DNA of 64,000 bases from Paenibacillus macquariensis (GCF_900156375.1 NZ_FTNK01000013.1:95271-159270); one strand, 5' to 3'; shown: positions 18,101 to 26,704, counted from the stretch's first letter. The notes: generated by a model not told the origin, from the sequence alone. Numbers and translations: made by a program.

Positions 18101-18210
18101 TCCATCGTTTCATAATATCGATGATCCGAATGTGGATCCAATCGATTCACCGCATACATATTTAAGTCCGTTAACCATTCTAATGTAGGTATATTATCCT
18201 TAATTAACAT
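15172..18210 (-). CDS. lacZ: Beta-galactosidase, glycoside hydrolase family 2
   Basis: Cuts terminal beta-galactosides in the cytoplasm (no signal peptide). The 1012-residue length matches E. coli LacZ (1024). Domains in order: sugar-binding jelly roll (~45-215, with DFWRFSGIFRDVYLY), immunoglobulin-like domain, TIM barrel with NRHEFNARRGR, the acid/base Glu in WSCGNESHGG and the nucleophile Glu in SCEYMHAMGNS, then the small beta-gal domain with TDNDRG. I start at ATG 18208-18210, 10 bases after GAGGGG. It is the last gene of the binding protein-permease-permease operon, so it most likely acts on the imported galactoside. Substrate range (lactose, plant galactans or mucin) is open. Confidence 0.95.
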   Translation of the reverse strand: MLIKDNIPTLEWLTDLNMYAVNRLDPHSDHRYYETMEEAETLGAMPLRYSLNGEWKFSYAKHPDSRPQNFYKVDYNCAGWDHIDVPGHIQLQGYGKPQYANTMYPWDGVEELRPPHIPQNDNVVGSYVKYFSVPDNMKNRPVMVSFQGVESALYVWVNGQFVGYSEDSFTPSEFDISSYLVEGENKLAVEVYQRSTGEWLEDQDFWRFSGIFRDVYLYTVPEIHVRDLYVHTGLDQEYSKGTLSVELDFLSDVKASLELDLRDADGEQVTLVHSSVEGRTLEVSLDAGRVQLWSAEKPYLYTLFIHVLDASGNLVEVIPQRVGFRVFELIDKVMCLNGKRIALKGVNRHEFNARRGRSVTKEDMLWDIRTLKQHNINAVRTSHYPNQTDWYELCDEYGIYVIDEMNLETHGSWQKLGAVEPSWVIPGDRPEWQDIVLDRARSMVERDKNHPSILIWSCGNESHGGEVIYNVSQYFREKDPDRLVHYEGIFHDRRFNDTSDMESRMYAKPADIETYLLDDPQKPFISCEYMHAMGNSLGGMHKYTELERKYPLYQGGFIWDYIDQALFKKDRYGKEFLAYGGDFGDRPTDYNFCTDGIVYADRTLSPKMQEVKALYQNFRLQPELKGVTIVNESLFQNANDYRLEYSVNYEGSELYRGNMEVDVAPRSEQYVALPYLANFVDVAGEYYINTSLVLKEDMVWAQEGYEIAFGQNIFQHGSVDRQPEVTTGKLKVIHGDVNIGVQGTNFSMLFSRAQGSLVSLGYSGREMISRPPYPEYWRAMTDNDRGCSKGFTHSGWYAASLMPKCVNVETTEQDDYVLVSFTYAVSISDDVKVTVTYGVRSDGALRVKTRYQGAAGLPSLPIFALSFKIPMDYSHLDWYAMGPEENYIDRVHGAKLGVFHNEVSDNVSGYVKPQESGNRTGVRQVSITDDLGHGILIDADVPVECNISPYTAFELEHAAHHYELPPVYYTVVTVAGRQMGVGGDDSWGAPVHDEYLIPSDGEMEFEFVIKGL

Positions 18211-18293
18211 CTGAAACGCTCCCCTCAAATATACAAACAGTTGTATGTGATGGCCGCTACGATGACGGATTGTCCATCCGATTTATAGCTTCT

Positions 18294-19118
18294 TTATTTA
18301 ACCGAGCCTGTCATACCCGCTACGAAATGCTTCTGCAATAGGAAGAACACTAACGCTGTCGGAATCGTTGCAATGACAATCGCTGTCATAATCACACCGT
18401 AATCTGGAGCATAACCCGCACCCAGATTCGAGATCAAGAGTGGCATCGTCTTCTTCTCTGGTGTCTGCAATACAATCAATGGCCACAAATAATTGTTCCA
18501 GCTCGCCATGAACGTAATAATACCTGCAGCAGCGTACGTTGTTTTCATCGTTGGCATGAATATTTTAAAGAAAATTCCAATCTCCGTTAGACCATCAATT
18601 CTACCTGCTTCAAGCATATCCTTCGGGAACATCTTTGTGCTTTGACGAAAGAAGAATATCAAGAACGCTGTCGTTACCGTCGGTAGAATAACTGCAGAAA
18701 TACTGTTTATACCTATAGCAGGCGCAAAGCGCGATATATCCGCGAAGAAGCGATATAGCGGTACCATAAGTGCAGCAAATGGAATCATCATAGAGAGCAG
18801 TAAAATGTTAAATACGGCGTCTCTAGTCTTACTTCTGAATATTTCGAATCCATAACCTGCAAGTGAAGCGATAACCATCGCCAATACCGTAGTCACGATA
18901 GCAATAACAGCCGAGTTATATAGTGCTTGCAACAATTCTGTTGAATCCATTAGTTTTCTTAAATTGTCCATGAAGTAGCTACCTGGAAGAAGCTTACCTT
19001 TAGTAACATCAACTGATGGATTCGTAGAACTGATAATCATCCATAGAAAAGGAAATATAGAGACGAAGGAAACGACACTCAGAAACAAATATACAAACGT
19101 TCTTTTCATTTTAGCCAT
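18294..19118 (-). CDS. Carbohydrate ABC transporter permease, MalG type (CUT1)
   Basis: A 274-residue inner component of a sugar importer with six predicted membrane segments and the cytoplasmic EAA loop EAGRIDGLTEIGIFFKIFMP, which docks to the ATPase. It starts at ATG 19116-19118 within the end of the previous gene (8-base overlap; AGGTGAG site), so translation is coupled. No ATPase gene is present in the cluster; such systems normally share an MsmX-type ATPase encoded elsewhere. It feeds the beta-galactosidase encoded next. Confidence 0.93.
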   Translation of the reverse strand: MAKMKRTFVYLFLSVVSFVSIFPFLWMIISSTNPSVDVTKGKLLPGSYFMDNLRKLMDSTELLQALYNSAVIAIVTTVLAMVIASLAGYGFEIFRSKTRDAVFNILLLSMMIPFAALMVPLYRFFADISRFAPAIGINSISAVILPTVTTAFLIFFFRQSTKMFPKDMLEAGRIDGLTEIGIFFKIFMPTMKTTYAAAGIITFMASWNNYLWPLIVLQTPEKKTMPLLISNLGAGYAPDYGVIMTAIVIATIPTALVFFLLQKHFVAGMTGSVK

Positions 19119-20007
19119 TCTTCTCACCTGCCACTTTAAACTGAATGAAGGCTAACACAATAATCATAATTACGATGGAGTAAGATACCGTTGCGGCGTA
19201 ACCGAAATCCGCAGAATATTTAAATGAAAGATTATAAATGTAATGGGAAATACTCATCGTGGCGTTCCCCGGTCCACCCTTCGTAATGTTAACAATTTCA
19301 TCGAAGAGTTGTAGTGTACCAATCGTTGATGTGATGGATGTAAATAAGATGATTGGCTTCATTAGTGGAATTGTTATTTTGAAAAATTGCTGGATCGATG
19401 AAGCGCCATCAATTCTAGCTGCTTCATAGATAGAATTATCAATATTCTGTAGGGAGGATAAGTAGAAGATCATGTTGTACCCTGTCCAGCGCCAAGTAAT
19501 TGCGATAATAATCGTCACCTTGGCCCAGAATGGATCTGTGATCCACTCGATCGGCTGATTAATCAGATGAATATTCAATAGTAATGAGTTCACAAGGCCA
19601 TCGCCTGCAAATAAATATTTAAAAATGATCGAGTATGCAACGAGCGACGTAACGCAAGGAAGGAATATCGCTGTGCGGAAAAACCCTCTGAATTTCAGCT
19701 TACTATCATTTAAAAGGACTGAAATCATCAATGCCAGAATGATCATTACAGGTACCTGTATTATCAAATAAATAAACGTATTCTTAACCGCTGTTAGAAA
19801 AGTACGATCACTGAACAACCGAATATAGTTATCCAATCCCACAAATGTTAAGTTAGCCCCTGTACCTGTTTTGAAAGATAATATGAGCGATTGAACCATC
19901 GGATAGAAATAAAAGGTAAAGATCATCACAACAGAAATGATGATAAATAACCAGCCGGTAATACCATTTCTTCTGTCTAAACTTAAGTGTGGTTTGGCTT
20001 GCTTCAT
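19111..20007 (-). CDS. Sugar ABC transporter permease, MalF type (CUT1)
   Basis: A 298-residue partner permease with six predicted membrane segments and the EAA loop EAARIDGASSIQQFFKITIP. I start at ATG 20005-20007 (MKQAKPHLSLDRR), with GAGAGGAG 10 bases before; the longer open frame to 20103 runs through the intergenic hairpin and lacks hydrophobic or family-like sequence. It forms a heterodimer with the MalG-type product of the next gene. Confidence 0.93.
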   Translation of the reverse strand: MKQAKPHLSLDRRNGITGWLFIIISVVMIFTFYFYPMVQSLILSFKTGTGANLTFVGLDNYIRLFSDRTFLTAVKNTFIYLIIQVPVMIILALMISVLLNDSKLKFRGFFRTAIFLPCVTSLVAYSIIFKYLFAGDGLVNSLLLNIHLINQPIEWITDPFWAKVTIIIAITWRWTGYNMIFYLSSLQNIDNSIYEAARIDGASSIQQFFKITIPLMKPIILFTSITSTIGTLQLFDEIVNITKGGPGNATMSISHYIYNLSFKYSADFGYAATVSYSIVIMIIVLAFIQFKVAGEKNG

Positions 20008-20041
20008 ACCTGTCTCACTCCTCTCTGTAGGTAATATTAAA

Positions 20042-20110
20042 TAGAACCTTGAGTGCTGACCCGTACCCCCTTTATTGTGGCGAGGGAGCCGATCAAACCT
20101 CAAGGCTCTA
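20042..20110 (-). repeat. Long-stem intergenic hairpin between binding protein and permease genes
   Basis: Arms 20042-20053 and 20099-20110 pair over 12 bp with one G-T pair, around a 45-base loop. It has no clean T-run. Hairpins in this position often protect the upstream binding-protein mRNA or reduce read-through, giving more binding protein than permease. Confidence 0.65.
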
Positions 20111-20133
20111 GGTGGTTTATCAGGAAATGATGA

Positions 20134-21450
20134 TTATCTAACTTGTGTTTCCGCTTGGCTCTGAGCATCCTTCAGGACACTATCAATTTCCTTACCGTTC
20201 AAATAGTTCTGCATTTCAACGGCTAAGATATCTTCAATCGCATAGGTGTGCATACCATAATTCACATTTGGAATTTTCTCTGTCCATGATGCAAAATCAG
20301 CATATATTTTTTGTCCTGAGAAGAACGGATCCTCTTGCGAATAAGCATCTCCTGTAGAAGCCGCTTTAAAGGTACTTACTACACCAATATCTTTTAGTAG
20401 TTTTTGATACAATTCAACGTTACTACCGAATGTTGAAGCTAAGAAATCAGTTGCTGTCTCTGCTCCTGGAACATTCATCACATACCATGAGCTTCCTCCA
20501 AGGCTAGAGGCATTCACAGACTTAGCATTACCCGGAAGTTTCGGGAACGAAGCTACTGCCCATTTGCCTGATTGTGAAGCTTCTTGCTTAATGGAAGGTG
20601 TAATCCAGTTCCCTATAGGAACCGTAGCTATTGTGCCTTTATTTATAGCTGCAATAAATTGACTCCAATCCGAGTGGATATTGACGATATCAGCATCCAT
20701 CATTTTTTTGTAAATCATGAAGGATTCCTTCAGCGCAGCATTCGTTACAATATCCGGTGTTTTTCCATCTTCAGCTAGATACCATGAACCTGCCGACTGA
20801 ATCATCGAACGGATAATCCCTAGATCATTGGGATCCAACGTGATTATTTTTTTACCTGTTTTTTCCTTTACAACTTTACCAATCTCAATGTATTGATCCC
20901 AATTCAGATTCTCCATATCTTTAGCCTTATATCCTGCTTGCTCTAAGTAGTCTGTTCTGTAGTACAACCCTGTTGCACCTGAGTCAAAAGGCACACCATA
21001 TTGCTTACCATTCAGACTTGTAGGACCAAGTTTGTAATCTGCGAAATCCTCTGGCTTGATACTCCCCGACAACTCATGAAAGGCATCTGGGTAAGCACTT
21101 AGAAAGCTCTGAGCACGATAGTCTTCAATCAGTACGATATTCGGAAGACCACTTGTAGTACCCGAGTTGAGTCCAGTATTTAATTTCTGAATAATATCTG
21201 CTTGTGCGTACTCTATGATATTCACTTTCACATCAGGGTTAGTTGCACTATATACTTCTTTAGCGGCTTCTAGTGCTGCGATGTTGAATGCTGGATCCCA
21301 TGCCCAGACTGTTATTTCTTTACTTTTCTCTACAGTACTTTTCCCTGCAGTCTCAACACTGCTCGTGTTGGATTCATCTGATTTCGATGAGCAGGCACTT
21401 AATACTAATACACTTGTTAGAAGAACAGCACATAACTTCTTCATTTTCAT
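20134..21450 (-). CDS. Sugar-binding lipoprotein of an ABC importer
   Basis: A 438-residue extracellular solute-binding protein family 1. The signal peptide ends in the lipobox LVLSACSS with Cys20 as the lipid anchor. Family features include ITVWAWDP near the N-terminus, a GVPFDSGATGLYYRTD hinge segment, and aromatic-rich binding residues. It captures a sugar outside the cell for the two permeases that follow. ATG 21450 is preceded by GGGGGTTG; a TTG one codon earlier is an alternative. A cre site lies 36 bases upstream of the start. The neighbouring GH2 enzyme suggests a beta-galactoside ligand. Confidence 0.94.
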   Translation of the reverse strand: MKMKKLCAVLLTSVLVLSACSSKSDESNTSSVETAGKSTVEKSKEITVWAWDPAFNIAALEAAKEVYSATNPDVKVNIIEYAQADIIQKLNTGLNSGTTSGLPNIVLIEDYRAQSFLSAYPDAFHELSGSIKPEDFADYKLGPTSLNGKQYGVPFDSGATGLYYRTDYLEQAGYKAKDMENLNWDQYIEIGKVVKEKTGKKIITLDPNDLGIIRSMIQSAGSWYLAEDGKTPDIVTNAALKESFMIYKKMMDADIVNIHSDWSQFIAAINKGTIATVPIGNWITPSIKQEASQSGKWAVASFPKLPGNAKSVNASSLGGSSWYVMNVPGAETATDFLASTFGSNVELYQKLLKDIGVVSTFKAASTGDAYSQEDPFFSGQKIYADFASWTEKIPNVNYGMHTYAIEDILAVEMQNYLNGKEIDSVLKDAQSQAETQVR

Positions 21451-21485
21451 CAACCCCCGTTGAGTATTATTTTGATAACTTCTAC

Positions 21486-21499
21486 TGAAAGCGTTTGCT
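21486..21499. promoter_or_regulatory. Catabolite-responsive element (CcpA site)
   Basis: TGAAAGCGTTTGCT fits the cre consensus TGWAARCGYTWNCW at every position except the T at position 11 that is W-compatible. It lies just before the binding-protein gene, consistent with glucose repression. Confidence 0.82.
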
Positions 21500-21633
21500 T
21501 TCTATGGGATTAATCTTACCTTTTCTCTAGAATCGATCGTTAGGAATATCTTTACGATCATTTGTCAATTTTTCGCTATATTGTAATCGCTTACTTAAAC
21601 GATTTGTACTTTCTTTGGTTTCTAATACTATTT

Positions 21634-23409
21634 TTATGTTTTGATCAACGGCAACTTTATCTTCACCCTTGTTCCATTTCCAAGTTCGCTCACAATGCTG
21701 ACTCCAAATTCTTCTCCATACAACAATCTGATACGATCATGTACATTCTTAATCCCTATCCCACTGAACATTTGCCGACTCTTCTTCGTATTAAGGAAAG
21801 CATTCTCTGAAGGTAGTCCTTCGATTCCATCACCACTATCCACTACCTCACAATAAAGAGCCTGTCCGTCTGTTGACACTAGTACATGAATGTAGCCGCT
21901 ACTTTTTACGTTAAAACCATGAAAAAAGGCATTCTCAATAAAAGGCTGAATGATCAGCTTCGGAACATGGTAGTCCATGCACTCGGGTGCAACGAAATAA
22001 CCAACCTTAATACGGTCACCGTAACGAGCATGGTTAATAAACACGTAGTGTTTCAATATTCCGAGCTCTTGCTCCACCATAATCGTCTCGCTGACATTAC
22101 TGATCGTGTTTTGCAGAACCGATATTAATGAATGAATCGTTTCCGTCGCCTTCTCCTTACTGCCTTGTTGTACTAATGTTTTGACGGATGCCAATGTATT
22201 GTACAAGAAATGCGGGTTAATCTGTCGTTGCAATGCTGCAAGCTCTGCATTCCGCTGTCCTTTTTGTGTCTCTACAAGCTTGTCCACATAATCGTGGAGC
22301 TCATCAAGCATATAATTAAACGCCTGACCGAGTTCTCTTATTTCATAACTTCCGGTCACGGTGATATGATTGCCGAATTCATTGTGTGTCACATTGGACA
22401 TTTGAAGAACAAGCTTCGTTAGTGATTTACTTATTTGTCTAGTAATGAGAAATACGATCAATAATGCGATGCCTACGATAACGATACCAATGAGCGTCAA
22501 TGTCTTCGCATCAATCATTTGTCCAAGGGCTATTTCTTTATCGATGGTATTCACAATATAGAAATCATACGTAGGGAGACTATCTGATATCACAATACTA
22601 TCCTTACCTTGCACGCTTACATTTAAATAATCTGACGCTTCCGTATCCAATTGTTCTGCATAATCTAGCAGTTCTTGGCTCATATAGCCAATTCGATCCT
22701 TTCGATTACTCGAGACGATCATCCCATTTTTATTAAGAATGAACACATCGTTACCAAGGCTTGTGTAACTATCGAAGACATGACCGAAGTCACGCTCCTT
22801 CATGCTGATATATATCGTTCCGTAAATATAACCTGTTGAGCGATCTAATAATGCCTTGGTTGCAACAATCATCTGCTCACCCATACCATTAGTCCCCGTA
22901 ATCTCTTTATAATCTTGATAGATCAGTCTCTTCGGCTCTTTATGACTATTCAGAGTAAGCGGGTGCTCATTCAGCTTCCTATCATCCATCGCCAAATAAA
23001 AGCGATCGGTCGAGTATACCCGACCATTCACTCCCGCAATCGTGATTCCCACCTCGTATGCATCTAAATTTGATTGGAGTTTCTTTACCTGCTCCTTCAT
23101 GTTGAAATACGACTTCACGATGCTTAGGGAATCAACATCCCCTTGCGTCAAGAAGCTCCTCATCGCCCCGCTTTGATTGGCATTGCTTACAACCGTTACG
23201 ATAGAATCATTGTATGATTCAAAACCGTTTTCAATCTGATTAAGTACTTTCGTATTCGTAATACTGAATGTTTGCATAAACAAATCCGTCGACATATGAA
23301 TGCTGGTCCATGATATGGCTACAGATACTGTAATAATACTGACAACCATAACCATGAACATTTTGGTAAACAGCTTCAAATTTTTAAATCTATCGAATAT
23401 AGTCCTCAT
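21634..23409 (-). CDS. Sensor histidine kinase, YesM family
   Basis: A 591-residue membrane kinase that senses an outside signal, probably the sugar or its loaded binding protein. Membrane segment 1 is at about 15-40, then a ~240-residue outer domain (Cache-like), membrane segment 2 (LTLIGIVIVGIALLIVFLI), HAMP, and a His_kinase domain with RQINPHFLYNTLASVKTLV (phospho-His), followed by HATPase with VVDSGDG and a late GIGIKNV. The stop of the regulator gene overlaps the start area (TGAATGTGATG); I use ATG 23407-23409, 8 bases after GAGAAG, with GTG 23418 as alternative. It pairs with the regulator just upstream. Confidence 0.93.
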   Translation of the reverse strand: MRTIFDRFKNLKLFTKMFMVMVVSIITVSVAISWTSIHMSTDLFMQTFSITNTKVLNQIENGFESYNDSIVTVVSNANQSGAMRSFLTQGDVDSLSIVKSYFNMKEQVKKLQSNLDAYEVGITIAGVNGRVYSTDRFYLAMDDRKLNEHPLTLNSHKEPKRLIYQDYKEITGTNGMGEQMIVATKALLDRSTGYIYGTIYISMKERDFGHVFDSYTSLGNDVFILNKNGMIVSSNRKDRIGYMSQELLDYAEQLDTEASDYLNVSVQGKDSIVISDSLPTYDFYIVNTIDKEIALGQMIDAKTLTLIGIVIVGIALLIVFLITRQISKSLTKLVLQMSNVTHNEFGNHITVTGSYEIRELGQAFNYMLDELHDYVDKLVETQKGQRNAELAALQRQINPHFLYNTLASVKTLVQQGSKEKATETIHSLISVLQNTISNVSETIMVEQELGILKHYVFINHARYGDRIKVGYFVAPECMDYHVPKLIIQPFIENAFFHGFNVKSSGYIHVLVSTDGQALYCEVVDSGDGIEGLPSENAFLNTKKSRQMFSGIGIKNVHDRIRLLYGEEFGVSIVSELGNGTRVKIKLPLIKT

Positions 23410-23414
23410 CACAT

Positions 23415-24995
23415 TCACTTCTCTTGCTTCTTATATTTTTTGCGACGATAGGAGCTTGGAGAATCTCCTGTGAATTTCTTGAACACTTTGCAAAAGTAAC
23501 TGTGGTCAGAATACCCCACTCTACCACTGATTTCTGAAATGGTGATACTATCGTCATTCAATAGTTCCATAGCCTTCTCAATTCTAATTCTATTCAAGTA
23601 TTCACTGAAGCCTTCGTTCATATGAGCTGAGAAATAGCTGGATAAATACGATGTGTTGAAATGGAAATACTTCGATAACTCTGCCAAGGTAAGCTGGTCT
23701 GCATAGTGTTCGTGCATGTAATCAAGAAGTTTCTGTAGACGATTGCTCTCTTTATGATCCGCAGCTGTGGTCATTAGCTTCACCTTGTCTAGAAACGACT
23801 GTAACAATCTAACCGCATCTCTTGCATACCTAGATTCATCCATTTTTTTGAAATAACTATATTTTTCTTCTTCCATGAGCGCCGTATCTATCTTCGTATT
23901 ATCTAGTAACGTGATAATCACAAAAATAATGTTACTCAGAAATGACTTGAACTCGAACACATCATTCTTATACTGACCCGCAAGTACCTCAACATGCTCC
24001 TGCAAATATTCAAAAGCTGTATCCGATTGCTTACGCTTCAACTCATCGGTGAAATGATTCATATTGAACTTTATATCTATCTTAGGAACAATAGGTAACT
24101 CACTTCCGATGATAAGCGTCCGATCTGGCAAGAAGAATGAATAATCCATCATCTTCAAGAAGGATTCCTGATACACGTCCCCTAATTGATTCAAATGATG
24201 AAAAACATCCCCCATAACCCAACAGCATTCCGGCTCTTGCTTACTTATCTCTGTTGCTATCGTTCTCACTACCTCCGTGATGTTTCCCAATTCCTTATGT
24301 CCAAAATTCAACAGCACCATAAACGTCGCAGGTTCCGTTTCAATCAGATGAACCTTCGCCTTCGCATGGTCTTGAGATACATGGCGAGCTACCTCCGTTA
24401 CCAAGCTAGTCTTATATGAAGCAAGCTCTTTCTGATCCTTATTGATCATATATTTCATAGAACAACCTAGTAAAAAGAAGCTATCCCATGGAAATGTATC
24501 ATGAATAATACTTGTATCAACATCCGTTTCATACCCAGAAATAAGCTTATCCATAATGCTATCTACAGAAGGACTGAAGCTGCTGAAGGCAAGATTTCTA
24601 CCATTCAATGACGGTATTTTATCTGCTGTTGCTCTAAGTACAGTAAGGAGACCTTCTGTCTCTAGCGTTGGCTTCAATATATAGTCAGCAACACCGCTCT
24701 GAAAAGTTGACTTCACATATTCAAACTCACTGAAACTACTAAGGACAATAATTTCAATTTCTGGAAACGTTGCCTTCAATATACGAGTGAATTCTTCTCC
24801 ATCCATCACAGGCATAATAATATCGGTAATCACAATATGAGGTCTTACTAAGGACACCATTTCTAGTGCTTCCTTACCATTTCCAGCTTCTCCAACCATT
24901 TGAAAACCTTCTGTTTCCCAATTCAGAAGATGTTTGATTCCCTGTCTTACCAGATATTCATCATCTACAATCAGCACTTTACACAGATCATTCAA
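23415..24995 (-). CDS. Response regulator, YesN type (receiver + AraC DNA-binding)
   Basis: A 526-residue activator. The receiver (1-125) has VLIVDDEYLVRQGI and the phospho-Asp in HIVITDIIMPVMDGEEF. A long middle region follows, then an AraC/XylS double helix-turn-helix (last ~100 residues: TLAELSKYFHFNTSYLSSYF and ISEISGRVGYSDHSYFCKVF). Phosphorylated by the kinase encoded next, it likely switches on the sugar operon. The start is probably TTG 24993-24995, 6 bases after GGTGGGG; GTG 25007 overlaps that site. A perfect cre and the 38-bp promoter-like element lie upstream. Confidence 0.93.
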   Translation of the reverse strand: MNDLCKVLIVDDEYLVRQGIKHLLNWETEGFQMVGEAGNGKEALEMVSLVRPHIVITDIIMPVMDGEEFTRILKATFPEIEIIVLSSFSEFEYVKSTFQSGVADYILKPTLETEGLLTVLRATADKIPSLNGRNLAFSSFSPSVDSIMDKLISGYETDVDTSIIHDTFPWDSFFLLGCSMKYMINKDQKELASYKTSLVTEVARHVSQDHAKAKVHLIETEPATFMVLLNFGHKELGNITEVVRTIATEISKQEPECCWVMGDVFHHLNQLGDVYQESFLKMMDYSFFLPDRTLIIGSELPIVPKIDIKFNMNHFTDELKRKQSDTAFEYLQEHVEVLAGQYKNDVFEFKSFLSNIIFVIITLLDNTKIDTALMEEEKYSYFKKMDESRYARDAVRLLQSFLDKVKLMTTAADHKESNRLQKLLDYMHEHYADQLTLAELSKYFHFNTSYLSSYFSAHMNEGFSEYLNRIRIEKAMELLNDDSITISEISGRVGYSDHSYFCKVFKKFTGDSPSSYRRKKYKKQEK

Positions 24996-25062
24996 ACATA
25001 TCCCCACCCCTGTATAGGCATCTCTATGATGCTTACTTCATATTTAATCCAATCACTATTTT

Positions 25063-25076
25063 TGATAACGCTTTCA
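25063..25076. promoter_or_regulatory. Catabolite-responsive element (CcpA site) before the YesN/YesM genes
   Basis: On the minus strand TGAAAGCGTTATCA fits the cre consensus throughout. It lies just downstream of the -10-like TATTAT of the 38-bp element, a position suited to blocking transcription. Confidence 0.88.
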
Positions 25077-25084
25077 ATATTAAA

Positions 25085-25122
25085 CCTTATAATACCAATT
25101 CAGAGCCCATTTGAATACTCAT
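25085..25122 (-). repeat. 38-bp dispersed element, copy 2 (promoter-like)
   Basis: Second copy of the element at 15042-15079 (31 of 38 identical, no gap). It lies about 90 bases before the YesN-type regulator and contains the extended -10-like TGGTATTAT. Confidence 0.7.
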
Positions 25123-25134
25123 AACGTTATATCC

Positions 25135-25176
25135 AAAAAAAAGAGGCCTACAGATCAACTCACTGATCGATAGGCC
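25135..25176 (-). terminator. Terminator after the CNNM/CBS gene
   Basis: GGCCTA (25145-25150) pairs with TAGGCC (25171-25176), with an inner GATCA/TGATC stem, followed on the minus strand by T-C-T8. Confidence 0.88.
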
Positions 25177-25189
25177 CCTGCTTATTTCC

Positions 25190-26500
25190 TTATTGTTCGC
25201 TCTCTTCTTTTTCGACATTCTCACGAATAATCTCAATTTTACGAATACGATTTTTATCTTTTTCTCGAATAATGAACGTTAGTTCGTTATATTGCCAAGC
25301 AATACCTTTGGGAAGTTCCGGATGCTGACTGTACAACCAACCTCCAATGGAATCAACTTGTTCATGTTCAATATTCACGCCGAGCTGCAAATTAATATCA
25401 TCAATAGAAGTGTTCCCTTCAACGAGGTAACGATGATCCTCTATTTTTTCGATGGGCTTCTTCTCATCTGCATCGAACTCATCGCGAATCTCTCCGACGA
25501 TTTCCTCCAATATATCTTCGATGGTAACTAATCCGGATGTCCCACCATACTCATCTAACAATAGAGCAATGTGTACATGCTGATCCTGCATCTTCAACAG
25601 GAGTGATTTAACAGGTAAACTTTCGGGTACCGTCATGACAGGTTGAATCAACGCGTTAAAATCAAAATCAGGCTGACTATTATCGTATTTAAGGAAGAGC
25701 TTTTTGGTATTTACGAAACCAATAATATTATCTTTACTCCCCTTAGTAATTAGAAAGCGCGTATATTGTTCTGATTTCACAATAGCTATATTCTCTTCAA
25801 GTGTATGATTCACATCCAAACACACCATATCTGTACGGGGTACCATAATCTCCCTAGCTAGTAAATCATCAAATGCAAAGATCCGACTGACGTAGCCATA
25901 TTCTGTTTTGTTAATTTTTCCACTTTCATAACTTTCAGACAAAATAATTTGAATCTCTTCCTCAGAGTGCGCTTCCTCATGCTCACTAGCAGGCATGATA
26001 CCAAACATTCTTACGAAAGTATTCGCTGATCCATTTAATACCCATATGAAAGGATACATGATCTTATTGAAGACAATAATAATAGGTGCCGTTAGTACTG
26101 CAATTTGTTCTGCCTTTTGAATCGCAAGCGTCTTTGGTGCAAGTTCACCCAATACAACATGTAGGAATGTTATGGACACGAAGGCGATAATAAATGCGAG
26201 AATATGTCCTGTATTTTCACCGACCCCAAGTTGTTCAAATAATGGAAATAATATCTTCTCTACTGTCGGCTCACCTAACCAACCAAGTCCTAGAGCAGTT
26301 ATTGTAATACCAAGCTGACAGGCAGATAAATATCCGTCTAAATTACTTGTGACCTTCTGAACAGCAAGTGCGTTCTTCTTGCCTTCCATAACCATTTGAT
26401 TCACTCTGCTAGGACGGAGTTTAATGATCGCAAACTCTGTAGCCACGAAAAAAGCGGTAAGAATAATCAGTATAGCAATCAAAAATAAATTCAGTAACAT
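25190..26500 (-). CDS. CNNM/CorC-type transporter protein with CBS domains (HlyC/CorC family)
   Basis: A 436-residue membrane protein. The DUF21/CNNM domain spans ~1-195 with four hydrophobic segments and a conserved LGELAPKTLAIQ. A CBS pair follows (~205-330; REIMVPRTDMVCLD and LLLDEYGGTSGLVTIEDILE). The C-terminal CorC_HlyC domain ends near 425. Family members export Mg2+ or Co2+ or guard against excess. The start MLLNLFL at 26500 has AAGGAG 7 bases upstream. The promoter is TTGATA-N17-TATAAT with two operator-like repeats over the start site. Confidence 0.93.
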   Translation of the reverse strand: MLLNLFLIAILIILTAFFVATEFAIIKLRPSRVNQMVMEGKKNALAVQKVTSNLDGYLSACQLGITITALGLGWLGEPTVEKILFPLFEQLGVGENTGHILAFIIAFVSITFLHVVLGELAPKTLAIQKAEQIAVLTAPIIIVFNKIMYPFIWVLNGSANTFVRMFGIMPASEHEEAHSEEEIQIILSESYESGKINKTEYGYVSRIFAFDDLLAREIMVPRTDMVCLDVNHTLEENIAIVKSEQYTRFLITKGSKDNIIGFVNTKKLFLKYDNSQPDFDFNALIQPVMTVPESLPVKSLLLKMQDQHVHIALLLDEYGGTSGLVTIEDILEEIVGEIRDEFDADEKKPIEKIEDHRYLVEGNTSIDDINLQLGVNIEHEQVDSIGGWLYSQHPELPKGIAWQYNELTFIIREKDKNRIRKIEIIRENVEKEESEQ

Positions 26501-26530
26501 ATCAAGCTCCTTCTAATTGATTATCGAACT

Positions 26531-26555
26531 GTTCTTATAAACAGTTCTTATGAAC
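26531..26555. promoter_or_regulatory. Tandem GTTC-N4-RAAC operator-like sites
   Basis: GTTCTTATAAAC (26531-26542) and GTTCTTATGAAC (26544-26555) form a 13-base-period tandem. They lie immediately downstream of the -10 box of the minus-strand CNNM gene promoter, where a bound repressor would block initiation. Confidence 0.6.
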
Positions 26556-26557
26556 TT

Positions 26558-26586
26558 ATTATATTATTTCCTTCTCTCCGTATCAA
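26558..26586 (-). promoter_or_regulatory. SigA-type promoter of the CNNM gene
   Basis: On the minus strand -35 TTGATA (26581-26586), 17-base spacer, -10 TATAAT (26558-26563). Confidence 0.75.
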
Positions 26587-26673
26587 ACCGCTGATAAGTG
26601 AATACGAGGTGAAATTAGACGATTTAGTCTCGTTAGCAAAGGCTGATAAGACATTATCTTTTAATATATCGTT

Positions 26674-26702
26674 TTGACACGACCGCAGAATCATTTTATG
26701 AT
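26674..26702 (+). promoter_or_regulatory. SigA-type promoter of the DUF1836-uppP operon
   Basis: -35 TTGACA (26674-26679), 17-base spacer, -10 TATGAT (26697-26702). This is close to consensus. Confidence 0.8.
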
Positions 26703-26704
26703 GA

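Noticed and set aside
19111..20103. Longer start for the MalF-type permease at 20103
   Set aside because: The extra 32 residues run through the intergenic hairpin and do not look like permease sequence; a good site precedes ATG 20007.
26531..26555. Terminator for the CNNM gene region
   Set aside because: Short 4-bp arms, no T-run, and the position right after a -10 box fits operators instead.
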